Shown here: one piece after another, positions 48,201-59,010 of the stretch
How the letters are laid out: every line of letters begins with the position of its first letter
Numbering within the stretch: position 1 is the first letter of the stretch
Assembly: GCF_018873765.1 (NCBI RefSeq)
Contig: NC_057922.1
Coordinates: 11,173,563-11,237,562 of the forward strand
Reading direction: 5' to 3'
Length of the DNA stretch: 64,000 nucleotides
From: Telopea speciosissima
Lineage: Eukaryota > Streptophyta > Magnoliopsida > Proteales > Proteaceae
Made by a program: the position numbers and the translations under genes
Notes under the pieces: generated by a model
What the model was told of the DNA's origin: nothing
Databases searched by the model: none
What the model saw: only the letters and a program-made list of their open reading frames with translations

Positions 48201-49795
48201 AAGGATCACAGTTTTCCATGGCCTCGTAAACCGATGAGTCTTTGGGTCCTGTATATATATGTTCCACCTTCTTAGGTGCAGCATCCTTGGCTGATGGGAT
48301 GTGATTAACTAGCATATCCGTAAACCCCGTTGCAGTACCAAAAACTGAGCTACAGGCCAGCCTTAGCAAGGGTCTAACATTTAACTTGTATGCCGCATTG
48401 CTAAGTGTGACACCAAGTTCAGCAAGAGTTGACTCCACACTCTTCTTATGTTCTCCAATTACTTGGCTATAGATTTTATAGAGTGGCTCCAGGATAAACT
48501 GCACAAATGATCTTTCCCCCCCACTAGCAGGGGGCTTCCTCTTGAAAACCCTAGCATCAGGATGATAGTACATATCTCCCCAAAGGCGGCTAGCAAACTT
48601 ATCAGCATCGAATGGGATCCCATGAAGCTTAGAATAAAGTTTAGCAAATGATTGCAAAGTGAAGGACCAACCAGCACTTGAACTTGCAAAGCAAACATTC
48701 CCGGCAGCTGGATCAATGGTTTGTACACCTCCTGCAGTAGAAGAGGCGGCAGATATGTGGTTGTTGATGACTTCAATTGTATGCCTTATCTTATGGTAAG
48801 CATCCTTTGGAGGCAATTTTAATTCTGTAATCAGCCTGTCAACCTTGTTAAGCACAACTACAATGGGAAGCCGTTCTTGAATTGCATGGCGTATAGCCCT
48901 CTCTGTGTTTACCTGCAACGCAATAAGAATAAACCTACTGGACTTAACAGCTTTACTCAGAAACAAATATTGCGATAAGAAATACTATTGGTTTACATGC
49001 ATTCGAGAGAATATCCTTTTAAAGAATAGTAAACTGAGGTAAGTCACGCACCATTACTCCTTCAGCAGCATCTACAATCAATACAGCACCATCAGCAAGT
49101 CTGAGAGCCGCAGTCATTTCATCGGAGAAATTGACATGGCCAGGAGTGTCCATAATATTACATAAGTAGGATTTTGCATTGCTATCCTCAAGAACAAGAG
49201 ACATGGGCACTGCCTTGATTGAGATCCTCCTCTCTTGCTCATCTATCCTCGTGTCTGTGTACCTCATGTGCTTCTCGCTATTTGGATCAAATGTTGAGAT
49301 GTGATGGGTTTGCTCGATCAGCATGTCCATGAAAACTGTTTTACCATGCTGGAGGTGCCCAACAAGGGCAACATTCCTAACCAGCAAGGGGTTCGACATA
49401 AGACCCAGAAGGAATTTCGTATCCACATAGGTAGAAGAATCCTTCACACCCAACTCAAATTTAATATTCCGGACAGGTTTTATAATTGGTTGTTCAAGGG
49501 GCTGCTCATCTTCATCCATCACAAGGGCCTCAACATCCTCACCAAATACCTCTTCTGCAGTAGGGTAATACTTCTTGTCTTCAGCAAGCACAACCTGGTT
49601 ATCCATATCAATATCATTAGTAGATGTTATCCATCCAGCTGAAGCAGCAGCAGTGTTCTCGTCATCTGACACTGGTGGTTCTTCATCAGCTTTGTCAGGT
49701 AGGTCCTCATCATCCTCCCCAACATCAGAGTCTCTATCAGATTCTATGTCTGGTCCAATATAGTTCCCAAACTCATCATATAAGCTGTCATCCAT
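45273..49795 (-). CDS. CLO: U5 snRNP 116-kDa GTPase Snu114/EFTUD2 homologue (CLO/GFA1), 988 aa
   Basis: An EF-2-like GTPase of the U5 snRNP that controls Brr2 helicase during spliceosome activation and disassembly; nuclear. Nine coding exons on the minus strand: 49795-49052, 48912-47650, 47514-47416, 47324-47166, 46632-46547, 46462-46264, 45960-45850, 45683-45477 and 45371-45273. All have GT/AG borders, and the 2967 nt sum to 989 codons, matching the roughly 987-aa plant orthologue. Landmarks: acidic N terminus [17 protein letters not shown]-loop GHLQHGKT (146-153), DTPGH (216-220), NKVD (270-273), and the C-terminal [20 protein letters not shown] and [15 protein letters not shown] blocks. 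An AG at 49808-49809 just before the ATG suggests a 5' UTR intron, so the first exon is probably far upstream, perhaps in the GC-rich stretch near 51540-51760. Confidence 0.97.
46047..46199. mobile_element. Foldback MITE-like element in Snu114 intron 6
   Basis: The left end AAAAGGTTTCGTACACGGTC is mirrored by the right end, whose reverse complement reads GGACAGGTTTTTGTACACGG. An inner pair, CAACCATTGGAT and ATCTAATGGTTG, continues the palindrome. It lies inside the intron between exons 6 and 7 (45961-46263), with splice sites untouched. Confidence 0.7.
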
Positions 49796-52642
49796 GTTGA
49801 TTACAATCTGCAACAGAAGGCTCAATGAGTGCAACTCGAAAATAGCTAAGGAAGCCACAACAACTACAATGATATATAACCAGTTCTGGAAATTTAAGTT
49901 CAGGTTGAGTCAGTTTTGGGGCGCGAAAAGAAAATTTTGAAAATGGGAATCAGGGGAAGGGGCCTGTGATTGGAAATTTCTCATCTTAGTCATCCTAGTT
50001 TTGAACCAATAACCGCAGAAATCTGAGAAGCTCTCCAACTTTAACTGATTCTGGTCCACATGCTCCAAAGTTAGAGAAAGCACAAGGTTGCTCAGCAGCA
50101 GATATCAGTCATCCAGAAATACTTGGGTTTAATTTCTAAGTTAAAAACTTAAAATTACATGAAGAATGCTACATAATTAGTCTCCCTAAATGATTATTGG
50201 ACTACTTTATTTGAACAAATGTTTCCACCTCTCACACGTCTTTATCATGTTAGGATAAAAAATAAACATAGGTGGGGTCAGGAGAAGAACAAGAACATAA
50301 TGAACTTAACTAATGGACGCTTATAGGTAACTATAGAATTATCAAAATTCACCAATAATGGCTGTATATAAGGCGTCGTCAGTATCTAATGTGTAGTACT
50401 AATTAGGTAAATACAATTTTAAAAGCAAGAGTAGAAATTAAAATAACTCCAGTGAATGGAGAACATCTCAACCAGTCAACAAGTGAGTGGTAGAAATAAC
50501 ATGCCATCAAACTGCAAACTCAAGAAATAACATCAGCAACCAGACCCTCTTTAGTTAACACTCATGTAGCTCTCATTGTACTTGCATCATACGCTTTTAC
50601 CCTAAATCAACACAACTTTGGTAGTAACTAAAAGAATTCCCCTATAAAGCTTCTACACTTACAAAAACAAGAGGAACTCTAACATGGTAAATTAAAGTGA
50701 AGATTTATAAATAATAGTCTGGTAAGGAGAAGAAATAAATAATGGCAAGATTCAATGGTTCCTCTGTACATAGTTAAAACGTGAACAGAATAAAAACGGT
50801 ATTCCGTATGGGCATGTTTTAAATGGACTAGGACGCGAACGGGACAGTCAAAAATAAGGTGAAACTTTGAGGACGGCAAAAAATTGAAAACAGCGGTACG
50901 GGTTTTAAACAGTTAAATTTGAACAATATGGGACCAAAAAAAGGTCAATACACAAGGATAAATTGGGAAATAATTACCTAAATGCAACCCAAGAATACAA
51001 TGAAACACTCCCACAGACAAAAAAAATTAATACACGAAACACATTTTCACTTGGCATCATTCATGAGAAGTACAAAGACCATATCATCAATGAGAACTAC
51101 AAGAACCAAAGTACAGAAATGACCCGCAGGTCTCCGTAATCCCAAATTCCAATGAGCCTTACTAAACAAAGACAAAAGCACGCCTACAAAAGTTCAATAA
51201 AATTCAAATGTTACCATTACAAAGGTATAGAAATGGGGATAGGGCTCTTTTGGATTTCCATTTTTTAATTTTACTAGGTTTCGGTTATGTGCAAGAAGTG
51301 AGAACTGTCAATGACGGCTTCTGTTTTCCCATCATCAGAGCAAAACCTGTGTTAATTCGCATCGTTATAAATTCTAAACTGAAGATAGAAACTACCATCA
51401 TCTATGTATAATCCAGCAACCCCCTGGATAAATTCGCATCATTATAAATGCGCAAGAAGTGGGAAAAGGGAAAAGACAGACCCGCAGGTCTCTGTAGCCC
51501 ACAAGGAGAGAAGGAGAGAATTTCACCTATTTCCCGAAGGTGGCTGCTGCTCGAAGGATTCCCGGACCTGGAAGTTGCACGCCGGTCGCTGCGGCTCCAA
51601 GAAATCCAGAAACTGGAAGAAGCTGTGGTGCTGCAGCTCTGGCCCTAGCACCGGCCACCGCTAACTCTGGAGTCTGGCTGCTGGCGAGCCCTAGCGCCGC
51701 CGCCGCTAGTAGAGTGGGAGTGTGGGAGGGGGAAAGTGAGGGCAGAGGAACATGGTAATGGCTTTCGGGAGCAGGGAAACAGTGGAGAAGACTGTGAAAT
51801 GAGGACGAAAATGCGAGGGGTTAGGTTTAACCGTTCAAGTAAATTAACGTTTTTCTTTCAATTTTAAAACGCGTATACGAGTGTAAAAGGCGTTTTAAAC
51901 GGATTTCAATCCCGTATTTTTACCGTTCGTATGAGGGTAGCGTTATAAATGGCAAAAACGGTTTGATATGAATTAACTAATTAGGGTCCATCCATAGTTA
52001 GTAAGTTTGGGAATTGCAATAATACGGGTACGAATGCATATAACAATTTAACGGAATACACATCAATAATACTTTTCAAAAATCGGTGCAATAAAATATG
52101 TATGTCAATGATATGGTACGCGTTTAATACGTATTTAATACAAGCATCAATTCATTGGAAATATATCTCCTGTGATTCCTTGATCGATACAATTCCGCTA
52201 GTGCCTCTAATAAGAGGGGGTGGACCCCACCTGGGACAGAGTGTTCGATCAAGGGTGAAATGGTCATTTCGCTCCCCTTGTTAGGGAACCACCGGACAGG
52301 GAACCGTAGGTGATAAAAATCCTCAATTCACTATGCGACAAGGTTTTCATTGTTAACATTTCTCTTATTTTGCACCAGTTATTATCAATTTTCTTCTTCT
52401 TTTTTCCATAGTTTCAGATGTTGATCTGCTGTTTCTTACTTGCTTTCTTTAAATTAAAATCCTCCAATCAAATTGTTGAAGTTTGAAACAGATCATCAAC
52501 AGACAACAGTGATTTCCATAATTCCTAGCAAGGGCGTTTCATAAACATCAATCAACTACATAGATTGTGTTTACTAGAATGAGAACAAATAGATGTCAGG
52601 AATGTTGAAAGCTACACTTCAAGAAACGTGAAATATAAAGAT
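49796..52642. other. Upstream region of Snu114
   Basis: Probably holds the 5' UTR intron and the first non-coding exon of Snu114. The 51540-51760 stretch is GC-rich in an AT-rich setting and would make a plausible leader on the minus strand; this is inference. Its plus-strand Ala-rich open frames lack any family signature. Short direct repeats (ACCCGCAGGTCTC at about 51123 and 51480) suggest local duplication. Confidence 0.35.
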
Positions 52643-52815
52643 GGGAAGTAGTTTTCTGTCCGGGAGTGTAGCCTACGCTAACACTCCTATGTGTGTGTGT
52701 CTCTCTCTCTCCTCCTCAAAACAAGGGGGCAGAGGTGTCTTTTTCTATGGGAAGAGAGAGATAGACTCATAGGAGTGTTGGTGTGGCCACACTCCCATAC
52801 AGAGTTCTTTTTCCC
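52643..52815. mobile_element. MITE-like inverted-repeat element (GGGAGTGT family)
   Basis: The left arm GGGAAGTAGTTTTCTGTCCG continues to GGGAGTGTAGCCTACGC and ACACTCCTATG. The reverse complement of the right arm is GGGAAAAAGAACTCTGTATG followed by GGGAGTGTGGCCACACC and ACACTCCTATG. The arms are about 45 bp each with CT/GT runs between. Shares the GAGTGT..CCTA theme with 55684-55854. Confidence 0.75.
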
Positions 52816-53911
52816 TTATCCAACAAATGTATAGAGAGAGAGAGAGAGAGATGAGTTTAGATTTATAGAAGAATTTACAAAACGTTTCTCATTGGCTTAA
52901 TGGAGACGAAGAAGAAAAAGAAGGGGGCATTAGGGGCAGGGGCTCAACTCAAGAGGTATTTGAATCAATACTCAAGAGCTTCAATCATCAACTGCCACTG
53001 AAATCATTTGGAAACACTCTGTCGGAGAAGAAGGGGGTTGGGCCGCTAGGGTTCCTCGGTGGTGTATTCTGATTTTTCAAGGACGACGGTTAGGGGAGCT
53101 CAGTTAGTGTATTTGGGAGTTAGGGGATTTCGGGAATTTAGGGATTGAATAATTGATTGCCTTTTTTTTGTAACATAATTGTGTCACATGCGTTCTATAC
53201 ATGCATGTATAATACTCCAGACCTTAAAAGGTGTGTATAAAACCATATCACTACATTTATACGGAAGAAATCACATAAAATTTGAGTACAAGAAATGTCT
53301 GGACCCTCCAGTCCTAATTAAGACATTTACTTATTTTGATGCTACTTGCAAAGTTTATATTGAATCAAGAGAAAAAGAAAAGAGGGTTCAAAATGGAAGT
53401 TTCAAAAAAGGGAAAAAAGATCTCTATTTAGTGGTGTTTACTATGTCCTCTCACAGGGCACCGTGAGGTGATGCCTCTGTCCCTTAAGTAGATACCCAGG
53501 GATGCTCACCAATTGGCCCAGATGTTTGTGTAGCGATCATACAAGACCAAGTAGAGATCTCTTGTCCTTTAAAAAATTATCTCAAGCCCATCAAAATATT
53601 TAAAAAAGAGAAGAAGATGCAGGAGACTTCTTTTCCTTCTCAGAGTTCCAGTTAATCAGGTTGAGGATTCAGTCAATTATTTTTCTCAGTACACATTGAT
53701 CGATGATCTATTTATTAATCAGTCCTCTATATACCCAAACCACTTCATAGTACACATTAATTCCTCATAAGAAGCTAAAAGAAGTTACAAAACTCTCAAA
53801 GACCACAATTTATTCATTGCTACACATATAGTCTAATACACTTAAAATACACCACTTAAAAGAAATAGCAGTGGCTAGCATACAGACTCCATAGACTTCT
53901 AGTAATTACAA
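52816..53911. other. Intergenic region
   Basis: No gene supported. A (GA)n run occurs at about 52835-52850. Bases 53445-53575 resemble, in reverse complement, the element at 63358-63520 (AAGAGATCTCT.CTTGGTC and CTGGGCCAAT words), so they are likely another copy of that repeat. Confidence 0.4.
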
Positions 53912-54145
53912 TCACGGACAATGGCGAGGGTGGTGAGGGCCGTGCGGTCCCGGAGGACCTGGCGGACCTGGAGGGCCTGGCGGAGGGGCATGAGGTGCCG
54001 GAGGGGGAGGGGGAGGGGGAGGGTGAGGATGGGGATGCCCATGGTGAGGAGGACCTGGCGGAGGGGGTGCATGTGGTGGCTCCGGGTGTGGCGGACCATG
54101 GTGTGGACGATGTGGATGTGGCTCAGGTGGTGGAGGGCGATGCAT
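53912..54145 (-). CDS. Small Pro/His-rich protein, 77 aa
   Basis: An ATG at 54145 (context GAAGATGCATCG) opens a 77-codon frame that is almost only Pro (about 42), His (about 17) and Gly (8), with poly-Pro runs and a collagen-like GPPGPPGPPGPHGP stretch near the C terminus. It ends RHCP. There is no signal peptide and no hydrophobic segment. A TATA box on the same strand lies about 100 bases upstream (54241-54250), followed by a GAA-repeat leader, which is what one expects of a short plant transcript. His-rich composition could bind metal, but that is a guess. Low-complexity DNA can also stay open by chance; the antisense frame here is Arg-rich and meaningless. No homologous family is recognised. 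Confidence 0.5.
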   Translation of the reverse strand: MHRPPPPEPHPHRPHHGPPHPEPPHAPPPPGPPHHGHPHPHPPPPPPPPAPHAPPPGPPGPPGPPGPHGPHHPRHCP

Positions 54146-54240
54146 CTTCCTGATCAATGTGTTATCCTCTCCTCTTCTTCTTCTTCTTCTTCTTCTTGAA
54201 ATTTGAGTAGTTCTGAGTGAGAGAAGGATTGGTACTTGGT

Positions 54241-54250
54241 AGTTATATAG
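54241..54250 (-). promoter_or_regulatory. TATA box upstream of the Pro/His-rich ORF
   Basis: CTATATAACT on the minus strand, 96 bases before the ATG at 54145. A start of transcription about 30 bases on would give a leader of roughly 65-70 bases. Confidence 0.5.
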
Positions 54251-55683
54251 TGAATTGAAAGGATGTCCGCAGGTAATTAAAGTCTTCGCTTGCAGTTGAG
54301 AGTTCAGACTTATCTAGAGAGGGAGATTATTTTAGAAGGTTCTAGTTACAATTAATGTTCAACACCGTCCATGCACTTCCATTTCTGTGGTCCAAATCGC
54401 TCGAGAGAATGCTCAAGTCCCATTATCACTCAAAAGCCCTGATATTCTAGCTGCAGCAAGAAATTTTAGTTATTGGGCCAATAAGGAAGTGGGAAAGAGG
54501 ATCTAAAATACTTTGATAAATGAACATACTTGATGGGTATGAATGAAATTTGTTGCTTTTTTCTCTCTGGATTCTGGAGAGGATGCACGGCATGCAATTA
54601 AAAGAAAGAAAACTAGACACAGACTAATCTTATCTTAATGGTTAAGAAAAGAAAAGAAAAGTTGTAGTTTCTTCAAACTGAAAACAAACCTAGGAGGGCT
54701 CTCTGTTAGGCCAACTGCTAGTCAACCTTAATTTGTTTCGTCATCTAACACCAAAAAACAAACAAAACATATCTAAACCACCGTTTGTTTAATCGTTTAT
54801 CGAAGGAAAGCCCTTTTGGGTAACGCATTTTAGTCATCTCTTCCTGTCGAAGCAACCTTCGGAGAGGGAATTCTCGAATCATTATCCTCTTCTGTTACAG
54901 CACGGTGTTGTAACGCATTGTGCGATGGATGCAGAGGTCATGTGGGACCCGTTGTGCCACATAGTATCTACAGCACTGCAGGTTACGTTACAACACCATG
55001 CTATAACAAGAGAGAATAAAAATACGGGAATTCTCTCGTGTGATTTACTTTGGCCGACTCTAATTTCATTGTCAATAACTAATTAATAGATAGAATTCTT
55101 TTTCTTATCAGATCACATACATGTAATAATAATAGATAGAAATTAAGAGAGATTTGTGAGATGGGTATAAATTTGGCTCCGCGAGTTGCTTGAAAATTTC
55201 AGTGCTTGGGCTAGGTTAGGGTTTAGATTTCCAAGCTTGTGGTTGAGCCAGTTCTGGGCAGTTTCCTTAGGTTACAAATAGAATTTGTAATTAATCTTAC
55301 TATCTATGTCAGTATGTCCTCATACAATGAATGATGTGGCACTACTCTTTTGCTCAAGGTAGACTTTGTGTATTTAGAATTTCCATTGTAAACATATTAT
55401 CATTATTCATTATTGTTGCTTTATAAATGTTGTTACGTGGGTGCATGACAAGCGTTGTTAAGATTGTTGCATCAAACATAGTGGGTGTTGTGTTGAATTA
55501 TGTAAGGGGTCGGTGCTCTTCCTTGGTGGGCGATCGTGAATTACTTTATTGTATTCTGCAAATACATTTTGAAAGATCATTTTTAACCATCACTAATTCA
55601 TCCCCTTTCAGTGATACATTTGGATATAACAAAACCCCAGACCTAACATTTACGAAATATGAGAGGTAAATATAATAAATCAA
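54251..55683. other. Intergenic region
   Basis: No gene recognised. ACAGCACGGTGTTGTAACG (about 54897-54915) and the reverse-oriented GTTACAACACCATGCTATAAC near 54985-55005 form a small inverted pair, probably an eroded foldback element. Confidence 0.4.
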
Positions 55684-55854
55684 GGAAAAACATTTCCTAT
55701 GGAAGAGTGTACCGCCTATGTCCAAACACAGAGGGGGGGCAAAATAACCGCGCCTTCCCCCCATGAAAGGCATAAATGATCACCCACCTTGCATGCTCCC
55801 ATTGGCCCACGTGCACACGTAGGTGCCACACTCCCCCACTGGAAACATTTTCCC
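55684..55854. mobile_element. MITE-like element with a 9-bp target duplication
   Basis: The left arm GGAAAAACATTTCCTATGG, then GAGTGT and CCTATGT, mirrors the right arm, whose reverse complement is GGGAAAATGTTTCCAGTGG, then GAGTGT and CCTACGT. The flanking 9-mers ATAAATCAA (55675-55683) and ATAAATTAA (55855-55863) match 8 of 9, a Mutator-like duplication. The interior is GC-rich. Confidence 0.75.
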
Positions 55855-56016
55855 ATAAATTAAACATGAGATATCCCAACCAATGGCCCCTTGTTCAACT
55901 AGCTAGTGGCATCACTTCGTAAGAGAGTTCTCGGGTTCGAGTCATGTGCTTCCATGTGAAATTTGAATCAAGTTATAATCTAGTGATAGCCTCCCTGTGG
56001 CTGCAGCACAGTCGAG

Positions 56017-57053
56017 TAGGGGTGTCAATTCCAAGCCCGGCCCGGTCTGATTATTAAATGTGTCAGACTTGACGTTTAATAATTGATCGTTCTCAATCCT
56101 AGCTTGTCATGCGCCCAGCTGGACCGATCAACTCCAGGCTCGACCTAGCCTGCCTGGTTACAGTCCAACTTTGCCCGACTGAAATGGAGGATTATTCAAT
56201 ATATCCGATTTTGGTTGGATTAGATCAGCACAAACACGATTTCATTTGTAAGAAATGGAGGTAACAGAGAGATTACCCCCTTGATTAACGGGTAATCCTT
56301 GTCATGAAGGGGTCATTGAATAGCTGTCAATTTAATTAGGCAAAGGTAATTACTGGGCTTCTACCTTCCAGCAAATTCCAAAAGGTCCACACAGACATTT
56401 ACAGGATTCATCTAGAAAGAGAAAGCCCACGTAAGGTAGCCCATGTGCTAAGTCAAGGCCTTTTATTTACTGACTTAATTAAGTGGATGAGCGTCACCAG
56501 TTGAATAGGTCATACATATCCCCTCCAGCCCACATAAAAAACTAATGTAACTTTTTAATTTGCTTCCTAGAATTTGTGGTAGTCACATCACACACAATTT
56601 TTGCTGACAGAGAACTCTCTAGCAAAATAAATTTCACTTTAGAAACAATTGTTTCAATATCCCATAATCAATTCCAAAACCCCTTAATATTGGGCTACAG
56701 AAGCTGCAAAATATTATTTTAAGTTTTTTTTTTTTTTTTGAGAAATGGATAAAAAGAAAAGAAATAAGCATGGAAGAAGGAATTTATATTCTTCTTTTTT
56801 TGGGGGGGCTAGTCCAACCCTTTAGGGTTGTATCGTTTAGAATCCGTTTAGAGACCGTCTAGAGTTAAACATGCCTATAACCCAGTTAAAGCTCGGTTAA
56901 GGTCCGATTCTAGTACCCGATTATAGTGCAAAACTGACTGAGCCCGGTCAAGCCCGGTTAGCTAAACGGATGGTCACGGTGCAGGGCTTGAACTTGGTTA
57001 AGACCGATTAGGTCCGACCGAGACCGACCAAGCCTGTCTGGTTGACACCCCTA
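56017..57053. mobile_element. hAT-like element with TAGGGGTGTCAA ends
   Basis: TAGGGGTGTCAATT at 56017 and TTGACACCCCTA ending at 57053 are inverted, and both ends are followed inward by GCCCGG/GGTC-rich words like those of 12248-12724. The flanking 8-mers do not match. The interior has a poly-T run (56726-56743) and ordinary AT-rich DNA, so it may be two neighbouring end fragments or an element with later insertions rather than one intact unit. No transposase was seen. Confidence 0.5.
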
Positions 57054-57209
57054 CCAAGACATGAACCCCAATAGAAGTAATTCAAGCCGCTCAAGGAGCG
57101 AACTTAGAGTTTCTCCAAGCACGATAGCCCCTAAGAGAAAATGTCTCTACTCAACCAATTGCAGAGGTCAAGAATACGGTGTAGGGCTAGTGTCCTCCAC
57201 CTTTCTTTC

Positions 57210-57715
57210 ATAAGCTTAACATTGATGTCTCTTGGGGAAATGATCATCAGAGTGGGGGTTAAGGGTGATTATTCGAGATTCTCGTGGACAAGTCCGAGTT
57301 GCAATGCCTGAGAAGACGACTTTTAAGTATATTATAGTAGGTGAGGCAATGACGGTAAAAAATGGGTTGTTAGAGGCTCTCTTAGATTGTGTTGAGAAAT
57401 TACTAATGGAATTTGATTGTCGAGAGCTCGTTTTATATTTGATAGGAACAACATCAACAACATCCAGCATTTTCAGGCTATTGTTGAAGATATCTTGCAT
57501 TTATCAATGTATTTTAAAGCTTGCTCTTTTCATTGTTTTCTCGAAAGAATTCATGATGACTCCTTAGCAAGGAAGGATATGTCAGAAACGTGTACGGTAA
57601 TATGACTAAATTTCACTCTATGCCCAGAGGAGCCTTCTCGCCCGAATGCCCAACAATTGTGCGTTCTTCCCGTTCTAATGAATAAATTTCATTTTTCCCC
57701 CCAAAAAAAGAAAGC
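57210..57715 (+). pseudogene. RNase H-like domain relic (LINE 3' end type)
   Basis: Segments IIRDSRGQVRVAMPEK, VGEAMTVKNGLLEAL and LLMEFDCRELVLYL match the plant RNase H-like domain carried at the 3' end of LINE-type reverse transcriptase genes (RVT_3). The active-site Asp block before it (about 57215-57245) is separated by a stop. A shift near 57420-57480 moves the rest to another frame. The block ends with AATGAATAAATTTC and a C/A-rich run at about 57690-57712, like a retrotransposed 3' end. Confidence 0.65.
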
Positions 57716-57742
57716 CAAACAAGTGCCACGTGGTGCAAACAT

Positions 57743-57885
57743 GGCTACGAAAATATTCTTTATGCTGGGGGCACAGGCTAGCCCAGACACACGGGAGTGG
57801 GCACAATGACCACCCTGCCCCCTGAGTGGCAGGCCCATGTGTCTGGGCGCAGCCTGTGCTGCGGCGAAGAGAACATGAGCCCTAT
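57743..57885. mobile_element. MITE-like relic abutting the F-box gene promoter
   Basis: The left arm contains GCACAGGCTAGCCCAGACACA. The right arm, in reverse complement, contains GCACAGGCTGCGCCCAGACA, and outward both reach ATATTCTTTATGC/ATGTTCTCTTCGC-like sequence. It is related in wording (CAGACACATGGG) to 8858-9023. Its right edge touches the TATA box at 57883. Confidence 0.6.
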
Positions 57886-57894
57886 AAATAAATA
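57883..57894 (+). promoter_or_regulatory. Probable TATA box of the F-box/LRR gene
   Basis: TATAAATAAATA, about 260 bases before the 5' UTR donor at 58141. The position and the lack of other candidates between here and the donor make it the best core promoter. Confidence 0.45.
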
Positions 57895-58140
57895 GCCTTT
57901 ATCGAATAAAGGGTATTTGAGTAGTTTTATATGCAGAGTAACAAACCTTCTTCTGAAACATGAAAACTCTGGTCCCTGGAAGAACTTCACGGTTTCAACC
58001 TATCCTTCCTTTAAATATATCTCTTTTGGGTAATTAACGTAAAAACATTTCAAAAGCTTGAACGCAAGTATCAATCAAACAAAGCTCAAGATGACGTTGT
58101 TCGAGACTCGCTAAATGTCATGATTTTTTCCTCTCTTCTG

Positions 58141-58954
58141 GTAAGTCTCTACCCCTTTTGCTTTGCATCTGGTATTTATGTGATTGTAGATCTTGAATAT
58201 GTGTAGTCTTTTTTTTAAATCTGCGAATATGATCATTTTCAATTTTTTTTTAAAAAAAATCTATGATGGGTTTGCTTTCTTCGACGTGTGGAACTTATTT
58301 GAGAAAATTTGGCCTTTTCAACGCTTCTTTTTCCTGTTCGACGAATCTCTCAAACTCCCACCCTTCTAGATCGAATGGAGGATCCTGCATCTATACTTTT
58401 CTGTCTTCTTTTTGTTTGATAAGATATATGAATGAGTGGATTCAGAGAAGCCCAATATCTAAATAACCTACGAAAGGGGTGACTTGTACATCGGAATTTT
58501 ATTCGGGTTTCTGTTAAATTTTGTTTCATTAGGGAAGTCTAAAACTGGGCTTTCTTCCGTTGGAGGGGGGTATATCTGATAGATTTCTGGAAAGAGAGAA
58601 AAAAATTACTCTGGTTGTTTTGAGTAATCAAAGCTCAGGTGCCTCATCAGGAAATTTGGTAAACTTGGAATGAAGATACATCATTCGGGCCCAAAAAGAT
58701 TTTCTTTTGGTTTTTTCAAATTCTTATATAATACAAATTGATTCTTGCCATGATTGAAGTTTCTGAAGAAGGGGGTGAGGGGATGTTTTAGTTGCTGAAG
58801 TGGTCAAATTTCCATAAGTGGGTATCATTTGTGAAAATCATGTGGAGCTTGTTTGTTTTCATATCTCGCCGCCCCCCCCCCCCCCCTCCTCTCCCTTCTC
58901 CCTGCATTTTAGATTTGGTACAAGAAAATAAGTATTGGATTTTCATAATTTCAG
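58141..58954 (+). other. 5' UTR intron of the F-box/LRR gene
   Basis: The donor TTCTG/GTAAGT at 58140-58146 and the acceptor ATAATTTCAG ending at 58954 bound an 814-bp T-rich intron, the usual layout of a plant 5' UTR intron. A poly-C run lies at about 58865-58878. Short open frames inside it are not coding. Confidence 0.7.
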
Positions 58955-59010
58955 GTTGAGCTCCAGCTTCTGCTCTTTTGAGGGGGAGGTTAGCACCCAA
59001 TCTGGTTCCA

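Noticed and set aside
51540-51758. Ala-rich plus-strand ORF in the GC-rich patch
   Set aside because: No family signature. Better explained as a GC-rich leader of the minus-strand Snu114 gene.
53921-54199. Plus-strand Arg/Trp-rich ORF of 92 codons
   Set aside because: Pure antisense of the Pro/His repeat on the minus strand; the TATA box and leader are on the other strand.
55884-56010. tRNA gene or SINE suggested by GGGTTCGAGTC
   Set aside because: Only a B-box-like word is present. No cloverleaf or convincing A box could be formed.
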